Source: Lutraria lutraria (taxonomy: Eukaryota > Mollusca > Bivalvia > Venerida > Mactridae). From it: DNA of 64,000 bases. Position numbers and translations under genes: made by a program. The stretch spans positions 13,027,182 through 13,091,181 of the forward strand of contig OZ026847.1 of the NCBI GenBank assembly GCA_964023205.1, in the 5' to 3' direction. Below the pieces are notes generated by a model. That model had not been told where the DNA came from. It did not search any database and saw only the letters and a program-made list of their open reading frames with translations. Below are positions 11,401 to 24,101 of the stretch, piece by piece. Each line of letters opens with the position of its first letter. Position 1 is the first letter of the stretch.

Positions 11401-13757
11401 TGACAGTGTGAAGCATTTTTTATTGCCGTGTATAAAGCCGCTAATATAGTGTAGTACAAATCGTGACTTTTGATTTATGGAAGGAAAATATTGTCACTTG
11501 TACAACGTTTTCAATGAATGTTTTAAACACTAAGTCTTATACTAATTACCTCACAATCGGTCTTAACTTTCTGAATAACGCCATCAGTGTTTTATGCAGT
11601 GAAGAGGATATTATGCTCTGATACCATCTGGTTAAAGTAATAATACTTCGAGCATTAGCATCTATCAATTTATTCACCCACAAAAATAGTTATAAACTGG
11701 TATACTCTTTTTCATTTAAATTGAATGCTGGCTTTAAGATAATAACACATTTGTATCTAATTTAAATGATTTAACCCGGGACCATACAAAAAATCCACAT
11801 GTAAGAAAGCTGTCCATCTAGCATATCATACAGAAGGTCTATAATTCTACCAAGTCGTACGGCTCGGGTTTTTCCTACCGTTAAAATATAATAGTAAGAC
11901 GCCAAATGATATTGACTGTTGAAGCGTCCTTTAACCACACTGATGGAAACATTAACTGTATTCAGAAAGTAATATGGCAGAATATTCACTCCACAAAATG
12001 TCTCATTTAATTATATTTACCATAAAGCAACAATAAAGTTTACATGTTATTATGTTATGCGTTTTTGAAATTAAATGAAGTTATACAACTTAGAAAGTTA
12101 GAGTTCATTTAAGACTTGTTAATTAACGACTGCATAAAATGTCGATAAATATGCAAAGTATCGTCAAGAAAGACAACAAAAAAGAATGCCATAAAACACG
12201 ATTACAGTATTGCTGGTGAAACGGAAATTTATTAGATTTCACTGAGGGAATTAGAAAGTCTTAAAAAGTATGAAAGGGCAATAACAAGAAAGGGCATTTT
12301 GGCATCATCCATAGTCAAAACCATTGCCTTGCGCCGTGATAAGAAAACTTGTACTTCAGTTAGTTTATGTAAATATACAAGCAAGAACACCTTATCCATC
12401 TGTAGGTATATCATGAGGAATGCGATTATAATCCACATGGTAATTTCTTTTGAAAACTTCATAGGAACCAGAGATGATTTTTGTAATTGGTATTGGAAAT
12501 GTACTTAACAGAAACAAATAACTCGGAAAGCATCAAATAATAACGATAACAGATATTCGGATCGATTTTTAAAATTTTCTATAAAAGCGATCCATTCAAT
12601 ATTAAATTTTTATAGAGGATTTGCTTAACATAGAATGTTAAAGCTATAGCCAGTTGTGGCCTCCAAAAAATAATTTTAAACCTGATTGCTTTAAATGGGA
12701 TGGATAATACGTTACATTAATATATCACTTGAGTCCAAAGTATCAACATAACTCATTTGTGTTCACTAGCATTAAAATCTATGTCTTACACATTTAGAAA
12801 TTTCACAAGTGTGCACACGTAACATGCAGCTTTAAACTTTCATTTGACGGGGTGACATCATTTCAGGATTAAATTTTAGCATACATGCAATAGTACAATA
12901 TGTAATCCCCTATCACGACATACTCAAGTTTAAACTTACAGTTCCATCCAAACAAACATTACATTCGTGGTTTAATTTGCGTGTGATGAGACAATTTATT
13001 GAAATTTTAAACATTTTGAATTGTGATTCGGAACCGTGTTTGGTTTCATAAAGATGTACGAGTTTGCTGACAGAAATACTATTTGAGTACCTACTTTTTG
13101 CATACTATGTGTTTGACAAATGAAAGTCTTGTCGTTCATTAACCACTATTATATATTTGGAGGATATGAACTTTTTTGTATGAAAATATCTTCATTAGCT
13201 GAATATTTAAACTTGATGTCAAATAAAATTGGTTCCATCAAAACAAATGCTTGTTTATTCGTATAATCGACCAGTATTTTTACCGATGAAAAAGAACAAC
13301 AACTGAAGACAAATAAAAAGGTTCTCATCAAAACTATATCAACGTTCACATCATCTGACATCTGCTCTGCATGAGACGCTGTCAAACTTTCCCTGTTCTT
13401 TAACCAACACTTCCATAAAAATGTTACTTCGATTTGCTTTTCTAATCATTATTGCGTACATAAAATTGCCTTTATTTGTCTCGGTTTTACGTGAACAGAA
13501 CATAGGAAGAAAATTACAAATGATTAAACATATTGATTACAATTCAAATAAGACGGAAAAAGTGTACTTAAATTCCCTTTCAGATGATTGAACAGAAGGG
13601 TTATCTGTCTTGTCCTGCTGTATACGAAGATTTAAGGCGCTTTCGAGATAATAAAATAAGTGTGTTTGATCCGAGCTGAAACTATCATTATGACTTGCAA
13701 TTATATTTCTCTACATGTGTACTTGAGATGCAGATTATCAAAATGGTGTATGATAAT
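11401..13757. other. AT-rich stretch with unassigned short frames
   Basis: The minus-strand frame 12232-12462 starts with a hydrophobic, signal-like segment (MWIIIAFLMIYLQ) but has no homology I can name, and overlaps a plus-strand frame. No splice-flanked exon or repeat was recognised. Confidence 0.35.
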
Positions 13758-14150
13758 ATAAGAATTGAGGATGATGAATACGAATAAAGACGATGATAAT
13801 GATGATAATTATAATTGGGAAAATTTGGAAAATGATGATGGCGGAGAAGACAAAGAAGATTATTATCATAAGGATCATGAAGAAGACAATAATGACGATG
13901 TTAGTGAAGAAAATCATGGACCAAACTATATGGCAAGCTGTGGAGGAGAAAACCCTACGTACGTTTTACTGGAGTGACGAGGATTAAGTAAGTTAGTTGA
14001 TGAAGAAACTAATGATGAAGAAGACAATAAAGGAGCAGAAGTTATGGGAGATTACTAGATAATAACGGAGATGATTAAGACGGAGAAGTTTATAACAGTG
14101 AATATTCAGATGATAAGAAGATGCGGATGAAGAAAGTGATGAGAAGTTAA
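13758..14150 (+). repeat. Purine-rich GAT/GAA low-complexity tract
   Basis: About 390 bp of degenerate GAT, GAA, AAT and GAC triplets with 3-bp periodicity, read as Asp/Glu/Asn-rich peptide in the frame 13765-13977 (EEDNNDDVSEEN) and as Met/Ile/Lys in another frame. Acidic character resumes in a second frame after the stop (VDEETNDEEDNKG). This is how a decayed trinucleotide microsatellite looks, and I favour that over a real acidic exon. Confidence 0.6.
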
Positions 14151-17100
14151 TGAAGTTCGAATTCGGCTGGGGATTTGCATGTTGACATGTCTTTTCCTTA
14201 AATGTTTAGTTTTGTTTTCCAATTACAGGAATGCTTTAAAGCAAAGAAATGAATACTTTTTTTAACAGTTATCATTTAGTTTCAACAAGTATTACTTTGG
14301 TGCCTTAATAGTAGTACTCAATTATGTTGTGTGCGTAATTTGATGCACGCAATGGGTTTCGTTATTTATTAATATTATTTAAAACAATAGGCGATTGATT
14401 TTGCATAAACACTTCAAAAACAATTATGCTTTATTTTCGTAAAACATTGAGCCAATTTCTAATGTGGTTATATTGCCGATAAAAGTGTTAAATGCTATTA
14501 TGAGATAATTGTCTTTTTAATCATTTACAAACATAACTGTGACATTTCAATTAAACAATAGAAATAAACAATTCAAAGGCTTGTTTCATACCTAAAAACT
14601 CACTGGGGAAGTACTTTCGCCAATAATAAAACAGATTAACAAACTTGGCTAAAAAAATAGCTTAACAAAATGTCATACAAAACAATAATTAAAAAAAGTG
14701 GAAATCATACACTAATCATCTGCTCTTAGAGTAGAGTAAAATACACTTAAAAGGTTAGTGGGAATAACAGTCAACGTAACGGGACTGGCTAAAATAGCTA
14801 AAAAACGTAAAATAATATTTTGAATTATTTACAAACTTAAGATTAAATATCATAATTTAATACCAAGCAATAAAGAATTCTAACAAATCCATCAAAATTG
14901 AATGGGATGCGTCAAATTTGTTGATTTCACGAGACGATAATGATCCGACACTTTTATTGTTAATAGCTCGCTTAAAAACATGGTAAGCGTCGTTATCGAA
15001 TTAACATTGTCATCTTATTTGATAATGGATTTCAAAGCGGTTGTCGGTACTTTGTAGCGGAAATGTTGATATTTGAAACCGTGCCTCAGGATTTTGAAAC
15101 ATGTTTTCATTTTTTTTATCTATGGCGTATTACGTAATTAACAGCGGGGTTCTGTCAAAAATCGGAGGCACAATCCCTGTATTATACATTTATAGTTATT
15201 TCAAGGCTATTAGTCGTAATATAGTCCTATATACAGAGTAATTATCGTTGTTAAAAAATGTAAATTACGTGCGATATTGGTTTATAGAAGACCAACCAAA
15301 CTTAATATTTGTTTAAAATCACTTGCAATGGACATTAAACTGTGCGTGGATGCTTCATGGTGACCTATATTTTTCTTCATTAAATTAGATTAATAATTTG
15401 CTATAGTATCTTTTTATGAGTTTTCAATGAAATGGATGTACTATTTTCATTAGTCCTTGAAAAGTGGGCTACTCCCAGAGACTTCATGCAAATTCAAAGG
15501 GAAAATAACTCAATGGAATGTCATTGTTTCTTAAAAAATCCCTTGATAAATCATTGTGTCATTGGAAATCATTTTCTTTCATGGAAATTTAACAACTGAT
15601 AAATGTTTCTAAGACCTGTCCGCCCCATTTTAAGATAATAATCTTTGGCATTAGGTGGGGACAACCTTAACACCATTTAAGCTCATATATACTGATGGGC
15701 AAATATTTTTTTCTATGTACGAAGTCATCCTAAAAATGATAGTTTATAACTATGCGACCGACATTTATTATTTTCTGTACAAGTATATAATATTAACATA
15801 AAACACACATTTTCCTCTCCGCTGATAACGTTTTGATCGCGTAACCACAAACACCCTATTTAATGATCGCCTGATATACCGGCCCTGACTTTGTTCTACG
15901 CAAGTAAACTGACAATGCACACGTCTACACATGAACGACCAATCTTTTCCAGAGACGTTTGTTTTTCTCAAATACATCTCCATCAACGTCTCAGCATTTA
16001 CAAGGTATTCGTAAAAAGATCAACAAGAAAAAAAAAACTAATGGTACAAAATTTACAACAAAGAGAAACAATTATTTTATTACTATGTATTGGAAACATA
16101 ATATATGATGATTTACCACAAGATCACAGAAAGTATTCTATTTACACAGAACTCTATTTCTTCTTTTTTGGAATTTATATATTTACGAGTATAAAGAATA
16201 CAAATAAATTACAAAAAAAGAACTCTATTTCTAGACGGAAAATGTTTTTTTACTTTCAGCAAATAGGTCGAAAAGTATTCTTATTGTCTTATTATCTGGT
16301 GATTATGTTTTAATTTCAATCTAGTCTATTCCCATTGTTGTGATATTTAATAATCTTTACATGTTACCATCACTAATGTTCCCGTATGATCATGCTCTTC
16401 TTTACAATATACCGCCTAATTTGTAACCATGGACACATTTGTTTTCTAAGAATAAATTGCCATATTGAGGTTAAATAAATTCCAAGGGTATTCCCATCCT
16501 TAAGAGTAATTTTGTATATAATTCCTTAATTCTGAATTCAGCAAAACAACGTAATTCTCCAGGCGCTCAATGATATGCATCTGTGATATAAAGCATTGGG
16601 CCAAGTCTCAAAGGGCGTACTTGACTTTAAATGGAGACACGAATGTCATAGGAGTGAGAAGAAATCGACGAATAACATAGCATTGGGCTGACAGTAGAGC
16701 ATGTTTATGGTGTACAGTTGTTTTTTTGAAATAGAACACTAACTTGCTGCAAGTAGTGCTAGGCTAACCCAATAAATAGATAGTAAAGACGAATTCAATG
16801 GAAACACAGCTTTCGATAAAAAATCAACTCGCATTCACCTCGCTAGAATTTAAAGTGCTCATCTTTCGTAACCTCTTAAAATATTTTTTTTATATTTAAA
16901 GTAAAATGGACAGAAACAATAAATACACCGCTTGATACCTGTCCCGAACATTTTGGAAACCTGGTAACAGACATATCAATGGTCCCCAATCAAAATGCCG
17001 AACCTACATTTTTTTATAAATTTGCTTTTTTGCACTATCTGGCGCGGGGAAATCATTGCGCATATGCCGCGAAAATGACTAAACCTCCAGCCAATTAAAA

Positions 17101-17458
17101 CATGTCAAAATGATCTTGTAATGAAATGACGAACCACGGTTGACTGAAATCAGACGAGACAAAACAAAACGAAGTTACTGGAGCATTTTGCAAATAATAA
17201 TATAAACAGCCAACAAAATGAATTGTCGAAATTGGAATTTCATTTTATAAATTATGCAATCAATTCGAGTATTATGATACATGTCTTAAGTAATGAATAT
17301 ATAGAGAAAAAACTTTATGACAGTATTCTTTGCAAATGGTGGTATTACTGTTGCCTATTTTCTGTGAAATGTAGGTTCGTCTCTTTAGATAGAATTTATA
17401 AATGTGAACAGCTCAAGGTTCGTCATTTTGCTAGCGTCTCTAAATATATAATATGATT
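14151..17458. other. AT-rich stretch with no supported gene
   Basis: The longest frame in the window (15891-16313, plus) begins at a TTG, is lysine, phenylalanine and isoleucine-rich and has no recognisable domain. It looks like an AT-composition artefact. No repeats were matched. Confidence 0.4.
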
Positions 17459-17780
17459 ATATAGATAAAATGATACATTGTGTAAGATTTATTATTAACT
17501 GGCACGATTCCATAGTTGATAAAACTAAGTCTTGAGAATGTTTAAGATAAAATAGTTTTGGATATTAAAGATTTTTTTCTCCTCGTATTTTAGTTAAATG
17601 ATTCATATAGATAATATGATAAATTGTGTAAGATTTATTATTACATAATAGCTACATTCCATTATGATAAAACTTAGACTTGAGAATGTAAGTTTTTAAA
17701 ATAGATTCGAATCTTAAAGATTTTATGTTTTTGTTCCATGTTTCAGTTCAATTTTTCATATAGAGCATGTGATAAATTGT
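17459..17780 (+). repeat. Tandem duplication, about 146-153 bp unit
   Basis: Unit starts are at 17459, 17605 and 17758, each ATATAGA..ATGATA.ATTG followed (in the first two) by TGTAAGATTTATTATTA. Two diverged complete units are followed by about 20 bp of a third. The shared inner blocks GATAAAACT.AG.CTTGAGAATGT and ATTAAAGATTTT keep the same order. Confidence 0.65.
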
Positions 17781-20700
17781 TCAAATGTTGATGTTAAAAT
17801 TGTTCAATGGATGAACATGATCGAATTATCAAATTCTGTTGTTTCTCTCACCATTTTCCTTCTTTGTCTACTTATTTTTTTCAGTATTTGATTTTCTATT
17901 GGTTCCTGCAGAGCCGCTACATTAATCTGTCCACCAACTCTGCTCCTGCTCGGTTTAAACTTAAATATTGTTGAATATTCCATTCAATAGTTTTAATGAA
18001 ATAGGAACTATATCAGATCCATCAGGTATTACGTCGAAGCTACTCATACAAGATCTAAAAGTCGAAGTTACATTTTACTGGCCAATAATTTATTTGCAAT
18101 AATATTTATATCGTAATAACGTGTGTCATGGTAAGGCAAAGATGAGATTTTGTAGGATTTTGGAGACCAACGATATACTTAATTTACAGAAACGTATGTG
18201 AGGTAAAAATATGTTTTTTTTAGAAAATAAAGTCTGATGCAAATTTCAAACTCTCCTGATGTGTTGCTAAAACATCTGACAGTGTAGATCCTTAATTATC
18301 AGTTTCAATGTAATCAGAGCAGCTCAACTTAAAAAAGAGATGTGTGTTCCTTGTTGATCAACATTTTAATTTTCTGCTTCTATGTTCGTGTATGTGTTGG
18401 GACGTCTTGGTTAGTAGACATGACCTTTTTGGAGCTATTTCTGACAATACAAACAATGAACTAATTAAACAAAAGACAACTGTATGTATCGTATACTTGT
18501 ACCAACTGGCACCAGATTATTATAATTTGCAGTGTAAGTGATTATTAAACACGGACCGAGCGAACTCTTATCACACATGTTGATCGTAATTTGGTAGCAT
18601 AAGGTTGAGTAGCATAAAAATAGAAGTGTGTTGTCACGTCCATGAACGGCACAATTGTCGTGTCAGAAGTGTTATCTGAGCTGACTGAAAACGCAATTCC
18701 ATTTCGGAATTAATTATTGCCTTGATAAATAAAGTAATCAAATTTTGTTTCTGGTCTATAATTACGTAACATTGACATACTGTAAGGGCATTGAATAAAG
18801 ATGGGAGAACCAACGCTTGTAACAAGGGTAATATCTATTATTGATTACAATTATTAATTTTACATAATTATATTAGTCGTTCTATTATTCACGGTGGGGC
18901 TCCCGCAAAGTCACTAAGTTCGAAACTTATTGCAACAAACTATAATTACGTTTTAATAATTGATCAAACTGTATCAATTACCATAAAAGAAAAGCCTTGT
19001 ATCTCATGATACACGATTTTATCACAGTCTGTCGAGACTTTTGGTGATAAAAAGGGAGTAATAAAATATCATATGTCGATCATTCATGTTTCTAAGCTGT
19101 TTGCTTTTGAATCAGATGTAGTTAGGAAAACAATGAACATTTAGGAAAACACGGAACATTTAGGACTATCTAATTTAATATTGTTCTTATTCTATTGATT
19201 TAAGAAGAAAAATAGAAAACAACTTTTGGTAAGCCATTAATTGCTCATTGATTGGCATCTCGTGATAAGAACAATTGAACTGGTTAAAACTGTTTCCTTC
19301 AAGCATCATACTTGTTCTGGATCCATTGATTTAAGGGAACTTTTAGTACTTGATTGACCATGGAAAAAAATGAAATTAAACTGTACGGTTAGTTTTTCTA
19401 ATAATTATATCTTTATTTATAGAAGGTGTACACACGAAGTAAAAAATGCGAAACATTTATTTTTAGTGATAAACATATTACTTGAAATGGCAGAACTTCT
19501 GTTGATACCAGCGTAAAAAAGTTTGATAACAAAAATACGACAAGCAGAAAACACGACAACCGAATGTGGCTTATGCTACATTCGAATCTAAATAATACTT
19601 TTATTATTTAAAAAAAAATCTTTTCGTCCGCTGACATGTCTCAAAGAAAGAAAATACGGCCTTATTTATTTCAAACGTTAGTCTGGTTCCCGTCGTACTA
19701 TAGGATTTTAGTACAAAGTGACAAGGGGCAGGTAATCCAGACTATTTCAAACGTAAGCATAGTGATTTTAGGCTTCGGATAATGGAATTATTTTTCATTG
19801 TCCTTTCTTTGATGTTTTTTATTGGTTGTGTTTTATTGAAATTACATTTTGCGTGTATCATCAAATTTTACAATTTCCTGAAACATGTGCCAACATCGTC
19901 CTCTAGAGAAACACATAAAACAAAAATAATTTATTTTTCAGTCGGTCGTATCACTTAAAAGACAATTAAAACAAAATCCGTTTCTATCAATAATTGTATT
20001 ACGTACATACAAAAATGTATTTGAAGAATATAATAAAGTTAATATCTAAATGAAAGCTATACATATAAATCATTAATGGCTTAATGAAAGTTTGAATGAA
20101 TAATACACTTACGTTAATATCCATTACAAATGCAGATTAGACTTATGATCTTTATAAATGGATTCAGAAAATACCCATGAGTCTAAACCAAACCAAAATT
20201 GGGTTATTTAAAATTTATCAGCAGGGCATTATTGGCTCAGATGTAGATTGAATATGTTGGCAATTTTATAGTTTCTTAATTAGTTTGAAAACAGATACAA
20301 CAATGAGTATAAAAGGCCTCTCAAATAGACAAACAAACCAAATGTTTATTATTCGCATTTTGCTTGAATAGATAACGTGTCCGTCGTAAAATTACTTAGC
20401 TGTCGACAAGCCGATACGAATGGTCTGCAATATCATTTGTTTCAGATCGATTCAAATTTTCTAAACTGACATTACTTCAAATATAAAGTTAGTTTACTTA
20501 CAATTTTAGAACTTAACAAACTGTCAGTTACATTGCGTAAACATGAGTACCTTCCTTATTTTTGTTGGCGTGACAATTGTTTGAAATGTCTCTTAGAACC
20601 AAAGACCATTAGAATGACACGCTATAGTCGCATGCTAAAGGCATTAAATGTTTTTGGATGTTTGAATTGATATAGGATGTTTTACATTTTGTAAATAGTA

Positions 20701-20975
20701 TAAATAAACAGGTTTTAAAGGAACCTCACATCTCAATTTCACTAAGTAGGCAATCACGAACTACGAGCAACAGGTCAGCAAGATTACTGATGCCTCAATA
20801 CGCAGTGTTCTAAAATTTAATTAAAGAACAATAGCTGTAGAAAAGATAAAACTTGGTTTGTGTTTCAATTGATAGCGCATTTATTTGCAAAAGCATGCAA
20901 CATGTTCAGTAAAGCAAATGTTAAATGTTGCTATAACAACATTATGAAAAAACAAAATGGATACTACTTGAATTT
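17781..20975. other. AT-rich stretch with no supported gene
   Basis: Only short unassigned frames are present (18344-18541 plus, 18634-18825 minus). A short doubled motif GGAAAACA/GGAACATTTAGGA occurs near 19130-19160, and a small direct and inverted repeat set (TATTTCAAACGT, GTCTGG/CCAGAC) lies at about 19669-19755. Confidence 0.4.
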
Positions 20976-20994
20976 ATGCAGAAGGAAATAAATC

Positions 20995-21018
20995 CTGAAG
21001 AAGGGCAAGAGCCCGAAA
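20995..21018 (+). other. Hammerhead-like CTGAAGA-stem-GAAA motif, possible Penelope-type remnant
   Basis: CTGAAGA is followed by GGGC (21003-21006), a short loop, GCCC (21011-21014) and GAAA (21015-21018). The hammerhead ribozyme core is CUGAUGA, a stem II, then GAAA, and degenerate versions are known in Penelope-like retroelements. Here the core has A in place of the conserved U. The overlapping frame 20976-21173 begins MQKEINPEEGQEPENL. I see no reverse transcriptase or GIY-YIG coding nearby, so it is at best an end fragment. Confidence 0.25.
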
Positions 21019-21124
21019 ATTTGAAACTGAGTCGCTTATTTTTTAACATATTGTTCAGTAAAGGATTGGGTAAAACGAGTCCACCTTTAAGTTATAGAAC
21101 TCTATTCTTGAATGAACTCATATA

Positions 21125-21272
21125 CAGTCAAACCTGTTTTAACATCAACCTCCAAATAGAGGCCATCCTGTGAATAAAGCCATTCTTTGGAAAATCGTCA
21201 TTGAATTTGACCTCCGAATAAAGGTAACATTACATCTTTCCCAAGGATGGCCTTTGTTCATAGGTTTGACTA
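21125..21272. mobile_element. pogo/Tigger-like MITE, 148 bp
   Basis: The element is flanked by TA and has inverted ends CAGTCAAACC (left) and GGTTTGACTA (right, one change from perfect). The interior carries two related units, CCTCCAAATAGAGGCCAT and CCTCCGAATAAAGGTAAC. TA targets and CAGT-type ends are typical of Tc1/mariner-pogo elements. It is too short to code for anything. Confidence 0.7.
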
Positions 21273-22670
21273 TACGTGATTAATTCGTACCTGTTAAAAT
21301 GTTAAACAATAGATATACATACAAATGTTTAATATTGGATTGAGAGTCTAACAAGTCGACGTAGTAATCAACCAAGTATGTCCAATGATTTTCATCTAGT
21401 GAATACTAGTGGAGGACGTTAGCAATTTGACTCTTAGATGCAACAAGTGTATTCTACTATCGAAACATCATGACTAAAGTGTGTTAATGCATCAAGACTA
21501 ATTTTAAACTTGAATTCATGTAAATCACGAAAACTAATTACTTTAGACATAGTCATTAGTACCATTTGAGAATTCAATATTAATAGCATGTATATTTAGC
21601 GAATGTCAACAAATTTTATAAGACTTAGTTTTGAAAATACAAAAGTACCCACTTGTATTCACAAACAAACCTCTTTGACATTCGCACTTCTGGAACATAC
21701 TATGCTCTTTATATAACTAGTGTGTAGGTGTAGGTATTGGCCTAGTAATTCGTGTCGTGTTGTGAAGTCACAAAAGACTGTCGCATGCTTGTGTACGAGC
21801 TTAACTAGTGCATCAATTAAACCCGAAAAATAAACGCACTTAGTTTTTTCGTCGACCTTACATTCGAATACCCCTGATTTGATTCAAACAAAACATGGGG
21901 TAAACAGACAAGATCATAAAATCTAGAATTATAATACCAAAAGCAGAGCCCCTACTTCATATATCGTAGATATCATAACTTCTTATAACCCAGTGCCTGT
22001 CTTACCCCAAGACCATGGCATGAATAAATAAAATAAATATTTGAAAAATCATAAAACATCAAAGAAGACAACTTGAAAAAATATGACAGTTTTCTGACTA
22101 GAGAAACTATAATTATAATATCTTTTCTTTCCAAAAACAGATTCGGAAAATAACAGGGCCTGAAATGATTGGACTCAAGTTAACATAGAAAACAAGGCTT
22201 GTTGTTGTTCTGATACGTATGTAACTGAATTCTTTATTTCTCTAAGAATACGTTAAGTAAGGCAAAATGCCTCCAGGGTCCAATATGTCTGGTGTCATTG
22301 GTGCATGATAAAGTTAATGGAATTCGGGATATATCTACCGGAGCATTGCTTGTCCGTCAACATTTGGTTACTAAATCATAGCTGATGGGGAAATGATTAT
22401 ATTATGTTTTTCATTCGGAAAATCGGTAAAAACACAGTCTGCGCTCCAAACAAAAAGAACCCAAACGATTATGAACTTTTCGCTCATCCATGTTTTCTTT
22501 CGCTACGAAGCATAATTACTGATATATCTTGAAGCAAAATATCGCCTATGATACAGCGAGTTTAAATAGAAAGTGTATGTCCAATTTTATTTTGTTCTTA
22601 TCTTAATAAAAACATACTCACATATAGTTTCCTCTACATATCTTCTTGTTTCAGATCTGATGTTTGTGTC
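21273..22670. other. AT-rich stretch with no recognisable gene
   Basis: No coding signal or shared repeat was seen. Confidence 0.4.
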
Positions 22671-22770
22671 AGCGGGTTTAACGCCGTTTGTTAACTATCT
22701 TTCAATTACATACGGCGACCTGTTGCGCTAGATGAGTTTTCCTGGATTGTATTGTAACCAGTCATAGCTT
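22671..22770 (-). repeat. Fragment of a bivalve-type dispersed repeat
   Basis: GGGTTTAACGCCGTTTGTTAAC...TACGGCGACCTGTT...GTTTTCCTGGATTGTATTGTAACCAGT resembles a repeat I recall from bivalve genomes (GTTTAACG.CGT..TAACAATTTTTCAGT..TAACGGCGACCTGTT). The minus-strand reading ends with AACCC like the SINE tail at 8741. The copy is short and diverged. The identification rests on memory of the motif. Confidence 0.4.
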
Positions 22771-23726
22771 AAACGTTTATAAAGAAGCGGACAACATCGA
22801 GGATTTTTTGTCAAATGTTTATATAAGAACATAACGTGCTGCGACCGGAATTGACGGGTGAAATGTCCGGCATATAAAGGGAAATAATTAGATATTCAAA
22901 TATATTAAGCAAAGTGTTTGAGAGAAAATGAACCAGGTAAAGAAGGGGATACAACATATTGATGTATTGGACGCATTGTTCCATATTCGTTGCCGAGATC
23001 AAGTAACGTTACATGGATACATGCTTGTTGATGCCTCACATTGGAAGACTTAACTCGAGCAACTACCTACTTACATGTATAAATACGTTCAATCATTTAT
23101 CCTTATATCAGGAAACAAACACAAAATCACAACCTGACTGTTATATCATACATGATGTAAATAAATAAACACGTAAGTGTACCTATACATTTGAGCGTTT
23201 ACTTAATATTTTGACAAGTTAGGGCTTATCCAATAAAATCTATTGAATATATAGTACATGTAGTTCATATACTCGTACATCCTAGAATAAAGTGATTATC
23301 GTCTACTATTTTTAAAGCATACGTTACATAGTCTATTCTCAATTTCTAATTTTGGTATTTGCCATCTGCCGGTTTCTATGCATAAGTTATGTGATGCGAC
23401 TATCAATCGAGTCATGACTACTATGAGTTTTGTAAAACATGAGGACAATCAAAATCTGTAAACTTTCTATAAAATAAGGCACCGGTAGAATCTTCTAAAC
23501 ATGTATGCAATTCTTGTAGATTTGTGTCGCCTAAAGACGTTTATGGATGCCTTAAGAGCTAGCCAAGCATGATTAAAACCAAATGTTGATAATACATATT
23601 TTACTAGTGTAACCCAAGAAATATTATACTTATCAGGCCTAACTTAAGTGTATTACAATAATCAGAAAGATTTACAACTTTTAGCCACAACTTTAGCAGT
23701 CGTATTGTATCTTGAATATTTAAGGT
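22771..23726. other. AT-rich stretch, probably containing more decayed LINE 3' sequence
   Basis: The LINE remnant on the minus strand runs leftwards into this stretch from 23727, but after the TAA I cannot follow it. Nothing else was recognised. Confidence 0.35.
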
Positions 23727-23813
23727 TTAATCTACATCTACTAGAAAACTAAAGATAAAATCATTTTGTGTTGAACTTTTCACACACATAATATTCTTGC
23801 AGTATATAATATG
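23727..23813 (-). pseudogene. LINE reverse transcriptase remnant, distal part beyond the mariner insertion
   Basis: From 23813 leftwards, 28 codons are open on the minus strand and read HIIYCKNIMCVKSSTQNDF before a TAA at 23729-23727. This fits the usual H..FCK..L.VK..T.N segment that follows the EVWG motif in many non-LTR retrotransposon ORF2 proteins. It joins in frame to ADYIERI at 25813-25796 once the mariner and one TA are removed. The continuation decays rapidly. Confidence 0.65.
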
Positions 23814-24059
23814 TACGAGGGACGATCCAGAAAAACTGGACTGTCTCTGTATTTGTATACGTTATATCACAACCACAAAATTTTGCATAAATACGCATCT
23901 ATCATAACCAAATCTATAACGCAACTGAACATTTTCCGGAAAGAGAAATTGCATGTTTTTGTCGTTGCTAAAGCAACCTAATGGCTTGTTACCGGGGCAG
24001 GTGTCGCTTCAAACATAAATGTGTGAAGTTAACGTTGATAATTTTTATTATGCATCATT

Positions 24060-24101
24060 ATAAAAGTTTGCTATCAGCTTGGACATTCACCAACTAAAAC
24101 G
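24060..24101 (+). pseudogene. Mariner transposase, N-terminal fragment
   Basis: Fourteen codons read IKVCYQLGHSPTKT, matching the first helix-turn-helix segment of mariner transposases (IKFC..LG.S.TET pattern). The next codon is a TAA, and the sequence right after the fragment is GTAAGTAAG, which resembles a splice donor. Normally about 130 residues would separate this from the WVPH.L motif; here 1.28 kb does. Confidence 0.6.

Noticed and set aside
13765..13977. Acidic Asp/Glu-rich protein
   Set aside because: Best explained as a decayed GAT/GAA microsatellite; two frames are equally open.
15891..16313. Longest open frame in the window (140 codons)
   Set aside because: It starts at TTG, is strongly Lys/Phe/Ile/Tyr-biased as expected for AT-rich DNA, and shows no domain.
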